From Filosporella fistucella (Eukaryota; Ascomycota; Leotiomycetes; Helotiales), in contig JAQJZZ010000007.1 of the NCBI GenBank assembly GCA_030077755.1, positions 2,108,001 to 2,172,000 of the forward strand: a DNA stretch of 64,000 nt, read 5' to 3'. Position numbers and translations under genes: made by a program. Shown piece after piece: positions 12,421 through 24,518 of this stretch. The notes under the pieces are model-generated. The model saw only the letters and a program-made list of their open reading frames with translations. It did not search any database and was not told the origin of the DNA. Within the stretch, counting starts at the first letter, position 1. The number at the start of each line of letters is the position of its first letter.

Positions 12421-13980
12421 ATATTCAAATATTTTTGCAGATAGATGAAAACAATGCGGTGGTTTGCATAATTTGTTTCATCTCGGCATATCGCCTGCAG
12501 TCTGACTGACTTTCGTACATCGGAATCTATAATGTTACATTAGCTCATACAGAAGCTTGTCAAAACCTTGGTTTAATTTTGCAAAAAATAACAAGGAGTA
12601 TGTTCCGAGCTGGAGGGAGCGTGAGCAAAAATTGAAAATAGCAGATCATACCAGCTTTGCTGTAGTCTCGAGTTCATACAAAAGAACTCGCAATCATTAA
12701 CCGAACCATAACGCAAGCAATGGCAATCGAACATGTCAAAGAAAACCAAATTCCCGAGCAGTGAGGACCTTTGAGAACGTACGAAGAATTCATAAGTAGT
12801 CGAAACAAAGATCCCATGCATCCCAACTTGGCCCTGTATTGGACCGAGCATCTTGGTTGCACATCCAAGAAGCCCAGGTTTCTAGAAACCTTGCACTCTC
12901 ACGATGCTCAAGCCTGGGCCCCTAATCTTGGTTCCGCGTACAAACTGCCCAAGCTAAATGTAAACCCGATTACAAGTCACAAGAACGGCTATGGAAAGGA
13001 TGATAAGAGAATATCTGTAGGAACTTCTCTCTTGAAGCTGGATCATAGGGTTGTGGATGTTCGTCCTGGAACATATCTCGAATGATTCAGGATCCGAAAT
13101 CGTTGAAATTCTGGTCCGAGCGTAAGAAACCATCAGGTTGAAGATAAGACCCTGAGGGGGAGTGCCCATGTGGCAATGAGTTAACTGCTCTTACATTAAC
13201 AGCCGTTTTATGTTGTATTTTTGACAATCGTTTGTGAAGTTTACTGCAGAATCTGGTAGACAAATCGCCAATTGGCTTTCGGGAATAATGTCAGTGGCAA
13301 GGGCTGCAAGATAAAATCCCGTTAGTGAATGACCCAAAGCTGGTCCCGTAGACAATAGACACGAATCGGTCCTCGGGTGTTCCCACTTCATGGATGCTCG
13401 GCCAGAATCCCTCATAGTCCTACTTTCTCATCAATTAATTGGTCAGGAGGACACGCGGGCATGTTTTCAGAAGCCACCATGTGAGACTAGGAAAAGGGCG
13501 TCAGTATTGAATAGACTATGCATAGGAATACTCCAAACTTCCCTCAAAATGTTATTTGTGTCACATTAAATGAAGGCTAGAACTCAGAAGACCATGAGAA
13601 AGTTAAACTCAACAATTTCATAAGATAGATTATCGATCGATAGTGAGGTGACGAAAAGAAAAGTTGCAGCTTCTTGCGGAAAATTTTATATCTCCGATAT
13701 AATCTGACACATTACGCGGCACCGCAAATAGAAAGTATAAGACATGCCAATATTCGTTACAGAAGCAACTTCTGGTGGCATCTGTCTCACGTCATTTTGT
13801 CACCAAATTTTCCGAGCGGGAGCAAGCGAAGCTTAAACTCAAGACATTCCGAATTACAATGTCGTACATGACCAGCCTCGTCGATAGTATGGTTCCAGAG
13901 ATAAAAATCTAGAACGCTTATCAGATAGCAGCATCACAAGCCCGAAGCCCAGTACTATAATACGAGTAAATTGTAAAGCG
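12421..13980. other. Gene-poor stretch
   Basis: About 1.5 kb with no supportable gene. A 104-codon frame at 12771-13085 lacks an ATG start, and its product has no recognisable domain. Base composition becomes more AT-rich towards 13,600-13,980. Confidence 0.5.
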
Positions 13981-14250
13981 CCTGATAGTTTATATCTATT
14001 AGAATAGGGCCAAATAGTAAAAAGTGTACCCTATAGATATTAAGAATATTAAGAATTTTTTAATACTTTATTAATTCCGTACAATATTGGATTATATAAG
14101 TAATACGTTCATAGAAGCTAATATACCTAAGCTTAAATTTCCAGAGCTTCTAGTTATTCAATCGAACTTAATTATCTCAGAGGATTTAGGAGTTTGAGAG
14201 CCTAAAGAAGGTCTATGGCGCACAGACTGGAAATATTGAGCTTGAAACCA
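13981..14250 (+). repeat. Degenerate dispersed repeat, copy 1
   Basis: AT-rich block of about 270 bp that aligns along its length, in the same orientation, with 23818-24075. Shared landmarks in order are agggccaaatag, tactttattaattcc, attatataagta, acttaatt, gagagcc and atattgagct. Many differences look like C/T and G/A transitions, as expected of a RIP-mutated repeat. No terminal inverted repeat or coding capacity is visible, so the class (solo LTR, MITE or other) is unknown. Confidence 0.75.
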
Positions 14251-14458
14251 TTTGTAAAAGCAAGGTTATCCCAACTGGTAGGATTCGCCATTCCACACAT
14301 TCTTTTTGCTGACTTTACTCGTACACCAATAGAGATATTTGTGGAAGAATAGTGATACTAATATAGACGAGGTATGATATAAACATCTCCTGGACCCAAG
14401 TGGGCTCTTCAATTCCCCAACAATCTAATCAAAGTCTTTCCTTTGAATTCTTTTCATC

Positions 14459-15441
14459 ATGCACAACTTTTTACTACTTCCAGTCATTTCTTTTCTTATC
14501 TTCTTCCGTGTCACTACAGTAGCTGCAACAACATCCTGCGCGACGACTGTAACTGTTACTGCAACTGAATATTCTTCAACAAAGACGGAGACGTTGACAG
14601 TTACCACGCTGGTAGGAACCGCTCCTGCACAAACAATATGGTCGACTGTTTATCGTTGCTCACCTTCTTCTTCCCTTGCTTCTGAACCATGGGCTACACC
14701 TTCATCTTCAATCGGAACCGTCACCTCCGTCAAACAATCAAGCAGTTTCATTACCACAGCACCGTCTTCGACATTGCCGACCCAAGCAAGTTCAGTATCA
14801 TCTGTCATCGCTTCATCTTCAGCTCCCGTCGCTCTCGACTGGCCGCCAATTCCTAACGAATGTCCTATTCAATACATACAAATCGCCACCTTCGACCGAG
14901 TCGCTTCTCCATACACTTTTGAGGATCCTTCTGCTCTCGGCAGCCGTGATCTTATAGCTACCTCGGATCCACAAAACTCGTGGGATATCATCTCTCCAGG
15001 TTACATGAGCAAGTATGCTTTTGTAGCCTATAATAGACGATCTTCGACATCCCCATACTCTGGCACTACTCTTACAACCAAGATTGATACTTGCCCTGGT
15101 GTGCAGTACAAGATTTCTGTCAATATAAAGTTCTTGGTAAGCAATACTATAAATGAATCACTTGACTAAAAGCTGACTGGTCCTAGGATTTGCGACGAGC
15201 CACATACGTAAACATTTTCGTCGATGGGCAATATGTGATAAGCAAGCATGCTGATGGTACAGCTGTCAGTGATGGCACCGTTCCTGCTTCTCAGCCAGGA
15301 TGGTTGTATTCCACTGGAACCTTCACGGCAACTGGCTGGAGCTCAGAACTGATAATCAGCTTTTTGTGCACGTCTGGTGAAACCGAGACATTTTACTTTG
15401 ATAATCTGGTAGTCAAGCCAATGGTTGAGGCACTTTACTGA
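14459..15441 (+). CDS. Secreted Ser/Thr-rich protein with a CBM-like C-terminal domain
   Basis: Exons are 14459-15136 and 15187-15441 (310 aa); the 50-bp intron has a GTAAGC donor and a CTAG acceptor. A signal peptide (MHNFLLLPVISFLIFF) is followed by a Thr/Val-rich segment, a Ser/Thr-rich stalk to about residue 125, and a beta-rich domain from about 135 (NECPIQYIQIATFD) to the end (FYFDNLVV), with the layout of a CBM4/9 or galactose-binding-like jelly roll. The second half (CPGVQYKISVNIKFL, then FVDGQYV) matches the same part of the broken genes at 58.5 kb. It is probably extracellular or wall-bound. Carbohydrate binding is inferred from the fold resemblance only. A TATA-like gatataaa lies about 85 bp upstream of the ATG. 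Confidence 0.78.
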
Positions 15442-16039
15442 TAAGAATCAATGTTCTGGAAGAGAGAATTGTGGAGAAAGGCTGCCAACGCGCTTCGGGA
15501 AGCGAAGGGGAATGCATCGCTTGCTTGTTGGCGATACAGGGGACTATGACCGCAGCAATCCCAGGAGAAAATTGGGTCTACTCTCAATGAAGTGCCCTTT
15601 GTCTTTCATTTCCATGTCAAAGATCATGCTAGCTACATTCATAATTAGCTGGCAGGAAGATGAACAATGACTTTATTCTACTGACAGAAATTATCTTCAT
15701 AAAATTTCAAAATCTCGGAATTTCAAATTCTGGCAAAAACATCAATGACACACTATAATTATTACACAAAAAGGCAAATATCATATCAGGACGCAAGACT
15801 TTTAATGTGAAGCATTGGCTAGGTACGAAGAATTTGGTCAAGAGTTCTAGGAATACAATATGCAAGAACTATTTGCACATTCGCTATATATGGTGCACTG
15901 AACTCTTCTGCAGTGACTCATAGATTGTATGGCTTATATGGCTCAGAGAATTGAGAATTCAACTTACTCTTTGCACATGGCCGAAATAAGACTAGAATTT
16001 CGAGCCCCAGAGAGTTCTCCAAGGAATTCATCGCCGCCC
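15442..16039. other. Intergenic, convergent 3' ends
   Basis: About 600 bp between the 3' ends of a plus-strand and a minus-strand gene. An 81-codon frame at 15425-15670 overlaps the end of the preceding gene and looks like noise. Nothing else is visible. Confidence 0.5.
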
Positions 16040-17908
16040 TCAGTGAATGACGAGAATTTCATACGGAGGCAAATCGCGGGGACCGTGTGCCGTCTTGAAC
16101 ATGTCACCCTCCGCAAAGCATTCGCCTATCATTTCATAATGCTTTATTTTCACACCCGCGTCACTGTGTGGCTCTACCATCTCGTCTCGAACGCGGCTTT
16201 CTATCAGGGAGTGCTCTGGATTTGCTTCTATTCTGCGCAAAACAAACGGCAAAAGCATATCGTCCGCGATGTGGAAAATGCTATCTCCTTCGCTTGCCAT
16301 TGCTGGAACCAATGCGAGGGAGCCACAAGGAAGAGATGCGAATCTTCTCCCAACAAGAAAATGCGGATATCCTTGGCCGTCCCTGCTTATCGCATGGTAT
16401 ATCAAATGTAGTGTGAGAGACTGTATTTGGAGTGATTCTGGTGTCTCTTTGGTGAACGGGTCTTGTTCATAATCGCGTATCTCTAGGAATTCTTCCTCGA
16501 GTGACCCCCAATTTGGAACAAATAGAGGGCCGTGACTATAATCTGGCCGACCTCCGCCGTTCAACAGCGGGGCAATCATTTGTTTCCAGTGTTCCCATAT
16601 TAGTCGACGAGCAGTGCGAGGGGATTTGTTCATTGGACTTTCAACACACCACGACGCTTGTGCCTTCGTAATGACCGGCGAGACTTTACTAATAGCGTTT
16701 GGAAACGTTTTTGGATGGTCGGTGGTGAATCGGTATCCGACACATGCAAGAACAGAAGAAGACACCCAGATGTGCCGAGGGATGCCTGCACTCGGAAATC
16801 CTGAGGGAGGCTTCCCCGCTCTTTGGTACCAGCTATCTACTCGTGATAAAGTCGCGATGGACAGAAAAACTTCCCCAAGGCGGCGGAATGGGTATGGAAG
16901 GCTGCTTAATGTCCAATTTGGGGCCCAAGAAGCTAGCCATTTGTCTTCTATTCTGTGTACTTTATCGGTCTCGATGTATGAGAAGAGTCGATATCCAATT
17001 GTTTGGAATAGATATCTTGCAAGATGCTCATATACGACAGCCACAGGCTTATCATAATTCACTTCTATAAGTGCGTTCTGCTTTTGGTTCTCTCCTGATA
17101 AGCCAACAATCGCTCGATGTCCGAACAGCATATCCCGGGGATCAGAAACGCCAAACCCCCTTCGAGCGTCAAGAATTGCTAGAAGGGCTTGCCCAACTGA
17201 CGCGTCTTTCGCACCTAGCAAGAAATCTTTTCGTACGCTATCCATTTGATAAATTGTTTTCCAAGGTTTCACATCTTTATGGAAATCTTTGTACGAAATC
17301 ATGGATTCGAAAAAGTTGTTCCACCGAAGCAACATTCTGCCACATTGAATCCATGGATCGGTCGACAGTACTAGTTCCTGGTAGATCCAGACTCGACTGA
17401 ACCAGGGTCGGGTGAGGATATCAAGCCAATCCTCAACTGTCGGACTTGCTATCTCTTGCATAGCTCGAGCGGATGCTAACACCAAGTCCGTAGAGGTAGT
17501 AGCTTCGCCGAGGAAAATGATGGTGTGTCGTGCAATTTTATATACCTGGCCCATCTGGCTGACTTGTTTGTTTTTTTCTTCGTTTTCATGTTGATTTATA
17601 CAGATAGCGTCTGCCCATATTCTCCTCGACCTGAGAGGATCTCGAAGATGTCGTAAGGCTAAGTCGAGATTGCACGTGACCTCAAATGGACTGCCATCGA
17701 CTGAGATTGTCCGAGTATTATTTGAATTTCCCCAGACATATGAAAGTGCGCAATAGTGGTCAACAAGATCGTCGTCGCAAGCTTGGAGGGTTGTCGTGAC
17801 AAGTGAGCATGCGATAGGTTCGTGGACGGATTCAGCAGGCTGAAGGATAATGAGTCGAATCGCGCCCGGTTCTGTGAGCGGTTGGTATCTGAACTCTTGA
17901 GGATCCAT
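16040..17908 (-). CDS. Heterokaryon incompatibility (HET) domain protein
   Basis: Single exon, 622 aa from the first ATG (MDPQEFRYQPL). The N-terminal third carries the HET domain: YCALSYVWG near residue 52, a central VDGSPFEVTCNLDLALRHLR segment, then RIWADAICINQHENEEKN and VYKIARHTIIFLGEA. These blocks are the standard HET signature. HET proteins act in allorecognition and can trigger programmed cell death on contact with a non-self partner; no partner gene (NLR, patatin or SesB) is adjacent. The C-terminal half has no domain I recognise but ends in a conserved-looking pattern (CFAEGDMF) common to this family. Open along the full length, so probably functional. Confidence 0.9.
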   Translation of the reverse strand: MDPQEFRYQPLTEPGAIRLIILQPAESVHEPIACSLVTTTLQACDDDLVDHYCALSYVWGNSNNTRTISVDGSPFEVTCNLDLALRHLRDPLRSRRIWADAICINQHENEEKNKQVSQMGQVYKIARHTIIFLGEATTSTDLVLASARAMQEIASPTVEDWLDILTRPWFSRVWIYQELVLSTDPWIQCGRMLLRWNNFFESMISYKDFHKDVKPWKTIYQMDSVRKDFLLGAKDASVGQALLAILDARRGFGVSDPRDMLFGHRAIVGLSGENQKQNALIEVNYDKPVAVVYEHLARYLFQTIGYRLFSYIETDKVHRIEDKWLASWAPNWTLSSLPYPFRRLGEVFLSIATLSRVDSWYQRAGKPPSGFPSAGIPRHIWVSSSVLACVGYRFTTDHPKTFPNAISKVSPVITKAQASWCVESPMNKSPRTARRLIWEHWKQMIAPLLNGGGRPDYSHGPLFVPNWGSLEEEFLEIRDYEQDPFTKETPESLQIQSLTLHLIYHAISRDGQGYPHFLVGRRFASLPCGSLALVPAMASEGDSIFHIADDMLLPFVLRRIEANPEHSLIESRVRDEMVEPHSDAGVKIKHYEMIGECFAEGDMFKTAHGPRDLPPYEILVIH

Positions 17909-19125
17909 ATTAATCAAGGTACCTATTTCGAGATATCATCATGACATGGGTTCCCAATATTTGATGCATGTAGAGAAGCAGTGAGGAACGACTCAAGAAT
18001 GGAGCAGAGGTTGGAGGTCGAGCGAGGAACACGTGTGCTGACTAATCTGCTATTCACTTGTTGCTTCCAACCGTTCTAATTGCTAAGGTACCGCAAACGA
18101 AGAATGTTGCGAAAAGTCTCAAAAGTTCAAGACAGAAATTCTGAGTTCCCGTGGTACCACTATGCTTCTTTTTTGGGGGGCAGCATGAGTTAGATTCTCC
18201 CTACCCTGAAGAATATCAGCTAAACAATCTCTGAGCCATTGAAGAAGAATTCAGGGTACAATTGCGAATGGACAAGTTGACCGAATCCTTCGTACCAAGC
18301 TACCGTTATAATATTCAAGTTTCGCACCTTGAGTTAACATTCGCCCTTTTTGTCTATTAATTGCTGAATCAAAGTTTCCGCTAGAAATCGATCTGAGATT
18401 TTGAAATTTTGTCAACATCAATTCTGCTAGTGCAGACCGACCAGAGTCTGCTGGGCGAAGTCAAGAAATCGTAACCAAATTTTGGACGCTCAGCTTGCAA
18501 TCATTTGTTTGCACTTGAAGGGAGCCATTGATATCAATTTGTATCTTTTCTCGCTCTGGGAGTATCCGAGGTAAAGGAAGTATTTGGGACATTGGCTAGA
18601 ATCACCTGCTGTCCTCACGTGAGGGTCACGGTTCAGCACAAAAGTTGATGCGGTCCGTATAGCCGACGCGGCCCATCTACCCTTTATGCTAAGTTCAACG
18701 GTCTCGAATTTATTGGTGGAAATTGATTCGTTCCTCCACTTCATTATTCAAAGTGAATTAAACGCGCTTTTTAGTTCCTGTTGACAGTTTGAATTTTGCG
18801 GAAGCACATCCTCCGTTCCATTTTCTACTCAGCCTCGAAAATATTTCCAGAGATCTCCTTCTTAACCTCGAATACCCCGCAAGTTCAACGCCGTGGCGTC
18901 TGGGCAACAAGAATTTGAGCCAAATGAACTCATGAAAGGAGATTGAATTTCTACCTAGGCAAAGATATCTCACATGGCATTGCCACTATCTGGGGAAACG
19001 GAACCAGGGCTCCGGGTGGATTAATATCATGCCATGTATATTCTGGAGTACAAGATGGGTTCCTTTGCCTCTGGTTACTTGAGTTCGGACAGCAATATCG
19101 CTCCTGATATCACCATACAAGCACG
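17909..19125. other. Intergenic, 1.2 kb
   Basis: Separates divergently transcribed HET and mannanase genes, so it holds both promoters. Short frames at 18490-18973 on the minus strand have no domain or start that I can support. Confidence 0.5.
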
Positions 19126-20437
19126 ATGAAGTTCTCAACGGCAGCCGTTCTGGCATTTATTGCAGCACAAGCCATTGCTTCGCCGGCCAATGGAGGGAAG
19201 AAGGACTGTCCAAAAGGTGTCCCATATACGGATGGGTCAAGATTCATGCTCGATGGAGAACCCTTCCTGTTTGCAGGAAGCAATGCCTACTGGTTTCCAT
19301 TCATAAATGTTGGTATATACCAATTGACTGTGATTTATTCTGACACCATCACAGAGCCCCACAGATGTCAGGAAAGCCATGACTGAAGCTAAAAAGGCGG
19401 GATTGAAAGTTTTCCGTACCTGGGCATTCAACGACAAGAACGAAACATTCGTTCCAGGTGGACTTCCTCAGTATGGTGGAGAAGGAGCTGGCGCCTCGCC
19501 TGTCTATTTTCAATCATGGAAAGATGGCAAGGCAACGATCAACTACGGTGCAAACGGTCTTCAAGCAATGGACAAGGTGGTGAAGATTGCTGAGGAGACT
19601 GGAATCAAACTTATCATGGCCCTCACTAACAACTGGGCTGATTACGGTGGAATGGATGTCTACACCGTCAACCTTGGTGGAAAGTATCACGACGATTTTT
19701 ATCACGTGCCAAAAATTGTCAACGCATTCAAGGCTTACACCAAAGCCGTGGTATCGAGGTACAAGGACTCTCCAGCGATCTTTGCATGGGAACTCGCCAA
19801 TGAGCCACGTTGCAAAGCTGATGGAGTTCGCAATCTCCCTCGATCTGAAGGCACCAACTGCTCATATGTCATGATGGATGCGTGGATGTCCGATATGGGC
19901 AAGTTCATCAAGAAAATCGACAAGAATCATATGGTGACTTGGGGAGGAGAAGGAGAATTTTACGAGGAGGGTAATGCAGATTGGGCTTATGCTGGTGGAG
20001 ATGGAGGAAATTTCCTTGCCGAACTCGCGCTCCCTGAGATGGATTTCGGAACTTTCCATTTGTATCCAGATTGGTGGACGAAGACGGTCGAATGGTCGAA
20101 CAAATGGATCGTGGATCACGGCAAAGCCCAAAAGAAACTAAACAAGCCTGTTCTCTTCGAAGAATATGGATTCCTAAACCCCGCCGATCGTCTCGCATGG
20201 CTTGGACGTACTGTAGCAGCGAATGAGACGAGAGTTGCTGTTATGAGCGAGTGGCAGAAGCTGTCTTTGCAATATGAGATGCCGGATATGTACTGGCAGT
20301 TTGGTCTGTGTGAGCTCAGCTTTGGGTGCAGTACCAATGATGGGTTCACGATCTTCTTGAACAATACCGAGGAGAGCAAGCCCTTGATTTACGAGCACGC
20401 GAAGGCTGTCAACAAGGCTAATGCCAAATTGCATTGA
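19126..20437 (+). CDS. Secreted GH5 mannan endo-1,4-beta-mannosidase
   Basis: Exons are 19126-19308 and 19355-20437 (421 aa). A signal peptide (MKFSTAAVLAFIAAQAIAS) precedes a GH5 TIM barrel. Landmarks are AGSNAYWFPFIN at the exon junction, GLKVFRTWAFND, MALTNNWADYGG, the acid/base glutamate in FAWELANEPRC, FGTFHLYPDWW, and the nucleophile glutamate in VLFEEYGF. It would cleave beta-1,4-mannan in plant cell walls outside the cell. The 46-bp intron uses a GTTGGT donor; that choice gives FINSPTDVRKAM, which aligns with the family at full length. A better-looking GTATAT donor a few bases downstream, paired with the next AG, also keeps frame but shortens the loop by two residues. No carbohydrate-binding module is present. 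Confidence 0.92.
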
Positions 20438-22168
20438 TGAGAAGCGGCTATGTAACCAAGAAGTATATATAATGTAAAATATTGAACATCTATGGCGTTC
20501 TCTGTTTCCGCTCAATTTAGTACTCAAGTGAGGGCGAGTTGAATCAACGAAAGAAATTTTCGATTCATGTGAAGCATGAGCATTCAGCGTGAGATGATCA
20601 TGTCGTTTGGATATTCTAGATGAGGGAGACTCTGTCACATTCCGCGGTGAGCTTCGAAGGAACCCTAGCATTTCCGACCCTTCTTTGGGAGAGTTCAATT
20701 GACCGGTAGCCATGACCTTTTATGTTGTACTTTGCTCAGTATGTGCTTGGTTTCATCAAGTTGATATATCAGATGGTTTGGTGTAGGGATGCTAAAATGA
20801 CGACCCCAGTCCCGAACCATCGGCGCGAACGAGGTTCTTACTTTAAGTGCGTGTATCGCTTCCACCCTCGAAAATAATTCACTGTCCCGTCGTAGACCTT
20901 CATTCTACTACAGTATACCTCAGGAGGAAAATTTTGGAGTTTCAGAGTGATCGAAAATAGACGAATTCAATTTCTCATCAACACCTAGGTTCTGACCACT
21001 CACCATGGAAGTGCGGCTATATTTTCTAATTATGAGTCTCTTAATACCATGTCTTGGACGCTGTGCACAGCGAAAATGAAAAGTGAGACGAGGTTGGCTG
21101 TTATATAATGAGTGAGATTTGACAGCAGGTCATTTCTTTTGATAGCTGGGATAAGATTCAAGTAAGGTTGTTATGTATAATCTTTCAGATCCTCATATTT
21201 CGTCTTGAAACTACAGTTTTATTGATCATGACATATCGAAAATGCACTGCGTGTTCTATTATGACCATTTGAGAATATCGTATTCTTGTCCATTTGTCCA
21301 GTTACACCTCTCCCATGCTAAAGGTGGGGTGTGACAGAGAAATTCAGAGGGTCTGGAACGACCCAGAAAGCTTGCTAGGACGAGATATATGCATCTTCAA
21401 GTGCGATCTGGTTTTTTGGGTAAGTTGCTCTATATATTTGGGGCTAATCGGATAGTGCCCTGACGGCGAGTCACGAAAAAATATCGTCTACTTTCGCTTT
21501 CAAATATCAAATCATCTCTCCCAGATGGCTACACCAAATAATTATCACGGCATCGCACTTTCATGATTCATATTCAAACTTTTCAATCATCCCTCAACCG
21601 CCTTCATCTTTCAGACTGTTCATCCCATCATTGATGTAGACTGATGTAACCACTCCCCAAATGCAGAATAGTTCCAACCCGTGCCACAGCCACCCACGCC
21701 CCCAAAACCCGCCTTCCTCACGATGGGATTCCCAAATAACAGCAACAACCAGGATCAGATACCTCGAGGGTACATTACACAAGTACATACTATGTACATA
21801 TCTAGTCACCAAATTAACGCATCGTCCCACAGCCCGCGGCAAAACAAGCCTCTAATTGGACGTAATCCACCCGCCAAGCGTAAAATCAGCCAGAAAACCT
21901 GAAGCGACCCCAGCTCCTTCAAACTCTGTTAAATCGGCACAACATCCTGATTGGACATCTCGTATTTGAACGCTGCGGCCCGTCGCCAAGATATCACTTG
22001 AGATGTACAACTAAGTAGGGATGCGCAGTAGGTAAGAAAAGTATGATTATAATTGGGTCAGAAAATGCGAATATACTGACTACAAAATCCTTCTTCTTGT
22101 CTTACTTGCCCCTCGTTCCTTTCTTCCCTTTGCACTCAAGAGGTTCTTGATCTGATACTGTGAGGAAA
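20438..22168. other. Intergenic, 1.7 kb
   Basis: No supportable gene. Frames at 21594-21902 on both strands lack domains. The last 200 bp before 22169 are C/T-rich, typical of a fungal promoter and leader. Confidence 0.5.
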
Positions 22169-23169
22169 ATGGCTAGATTCCTATTCTTCCTGTCGTTTTT
22201 GGCGCTGGGAGTAAGGGCTCTTGATTGCTATTACCCCAGTGGATCGCTCGCTAGTCGCGATACTCCCTGTGATGTGAATGCTGACGCTGCGAATCCTACT
22301 TTTTGCTGTGCGACGGGGTATGCATGTTTGAATAATACCCTTTGTCTGAGAACGAATGCGGCGACGGATTCGAATTCCGTGCTGTATAATAGAGGGAGTT
22401 GTACGGATCAAACTTGGCGGAGTGGGAACTGTCCGAATTTTTGTACTTGTATGTTTTTCCTAACCTAAGTGAAATTCGGATGGAAGGATTGAGCTGATGA
22501 ATTGAAATAGCAAATACTCAAGGTGGCGGCGCTTTATCGAAATGTTCGGGAACAAATGTGGATAGATATTGCTGCAGTAAGGATCATCATCCCCATTCCC
22601 CCCTCCTAAATTATTTTACTCAATTCCACCAAACAGACGAATCCAAAAACTGCAATTGCACTACCGGCGACAACGCCGTCCAATTCGCAGGCCAATTCCT
22701 AGTCGAAACAACCATCTCCCCAAAATCAACTAGTACATCCTCATCCTCCACAAGCACCTCTCTATCCAGCTCAGCTACCACAACACCCCTCTCTTCAAAC
22801 ACCACTACCTCCACATCAAGCACAGCAACCAATACCTCTCCTGCCTCTCAAACCACTTCTTCCACCTCAGAAAGCAGTTCTCCTCCGGCCGAAAAGAAAT
22901 CTAGCAGCAACAGTACCGCAATCGGAGCCGGTGTTGGCGTCTCAGTAGGAGTAGTTGTTCTCGGTGCCCTGGGATTCTTTTTCTGGAAGAGGAGACAGAG
23001 AAAAGGGGGGGAGGCGGTAGAGTTACCTGCTGAGGGACAGGTGCAGGAGAGTAGACAGTATTTTCCTGTTGAAGAGAGGAGGAAGGAAGAGCCGCATATG
23101 ATGGCCAGTTCGGTGCAGCATGAGTTGGATAGTAGACCGCCTACGTATGAGATGGGGGAGGGGAAATAA
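22169..23169 (+). CDS. Single-pass membrane protein with Cys-rich ectodomain and Ser/Thr stalk
   Basis: Exons are 22169-22448, 22511-22576 and 22637-23169 (292 aa; phases close). Layout: signal peptide (MARFLFFLSFLALGVRA), a Cys-rich ectodomain of about 120 residues with paired cysteines (FCCATGYAC, DRYCC, CNCTTG), a Ser/Thr stalk, one transmembrane helix (GVGVSVGVVVLGALGFFF), a basic stop-transfer (WKRRQRK) and a short cytoplasmic tail. This is the architecture of Mid2/Wsc-like wall sensors and of a large family of uncharacterised ascomycete membrane proteins. A sensor role is inferred from layout alone. I start at the ATG at 22169; the GTG nine bases upstream is not a plausible start in a fungus. 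Confidence 0.85.
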
Positions 23170-23817
23170 GGTTATAGTAGGAGGGTGGATAGTGAGGGAG
23201 AGGGGATGTGGTGTATATAGATATGTATGCATATATTTTGAGGGTTTGGGGAGTGATGAAGTGTTAGAGATAGGGAGATTTGAGAAGAAATTAAATTCTT
23301 GTGTGTTACTTATCGCATCTTACCATCGAGAAGAGGAATATTGACATTTGCGAGCAAGACGAAATACTGGGTGAGTTTTGTTTGGCCGTACCCTGCAATC
23401 CCCTCCTTTTTCTCATTGACTTTCACTCGAAAATTAATACTTTAGTAGCTCTTCAACTATCCTATACAAATGAGATTTATACTAAGGGTTTAATATAGTA
23501 AAGAAATGTAGAGGCGATGAATCAAGTATGATTATTTGAACATCCTCGGGTTTACGGAAGTCTAGATGTAACTATGAAATATCCTATCCCTTATTCTATT
23601 AAGCAATTCTTTTCAATATTCAGGTTTTATTGCAACCTTACCCCTTGTCCCCAAAAATCCTATATTCACTCCTCTTATAAGATGACATATCAATTTCCCC
23701 TCATAAATACAGTATCCAAACTTCAATCAAACACCTGCCTTCCCACAAATCTTTCAAAGCTTCAAAGTATATATTCTTATTAAGGCGAGTATTGATTCCT
23801 TAACAAGCTCTAACGAG
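23170..23817. other. Intergenic, AT-rich
   Basis: No gene found. Composition shifts to AT-rich from about 23,450, leading into the repeat that starts at 23818. Confidence 0.45.
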
Positions 23818-24075
23818 CCTGATACTTTAAGTTTATGCGATTAGGGCCAAATAGCACAAGGTGCACTATATAAAGATTATAAAATTTCTAATACTTTATT
23901 AATTCCATATAATATTTGAATTATATAAGTATTACCTTCGCATAAGCTAGAGTACCTGAGTATAAGTTTCTAACGCTTGTTGTTATTTAATCGGACTTAA
24001 TTGTCCACAGGGATTTAGAGCTTGAGAGCCCAAAGAAAGACCCATGGTGCATAGACTTGAGATATTGAGCTCGTA
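23818..24075 (+). repeat. Degenerate dispersed repeat, copy 2
   Basis: Partner of 13981-14250 in the same orientation, about 260 bp, with the same ordered landmarks. It begins cctgata, as copy 1 does, and ends shortly after atattgagct. The flanks of the two copies do not match, so the element ends about there. Confidence 0.75.
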
Positions 24076-24518
24076 GCGCTGATTCTATAAAATAAGCCCA
24101 AGCTTTTAAAAGGAGAAAAGTTATAAAGCTAGCTTTCTGCAAGCAGATAATGAAATAAGTGTATTGTGTTATGTTATATATGTATTGGTATATAATAATT
24201 AAACTAGAGAAATATATATTTTAGAGAGATCAGGAAAAGAAGTTGTAATTTTTACCTCGGGGGAAGGATATGGAGTCTTGGGAGTGATGGAGATTGCAAT
24301 TTTATATCGGATGTCGGGAGTAAGGATTCTATCATTCTTCGTATAGTACACTTCTGTCAAACCATCATAGTAAAAACCCCCAAGAAACCACAACTCAAAA
24401 AAAAGGTATCATTCATTCATCCATCCCTCCCTAATTATCTTATCTATCAACCTACAAATCCTACACTCTCAGCATAGCCAAGTCTCTCCCTCTTCTATTA
24501 ACTCCCATTCACACTCAT
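24076..24518. other. AT-rich intergenic, 3' flank of the purine permease
   Basis: Very AT-rich up to about 24,230. The remainder is the probable 3' untranslated region of the minus-strand permease. No gene seen. Confidence 0.45.
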
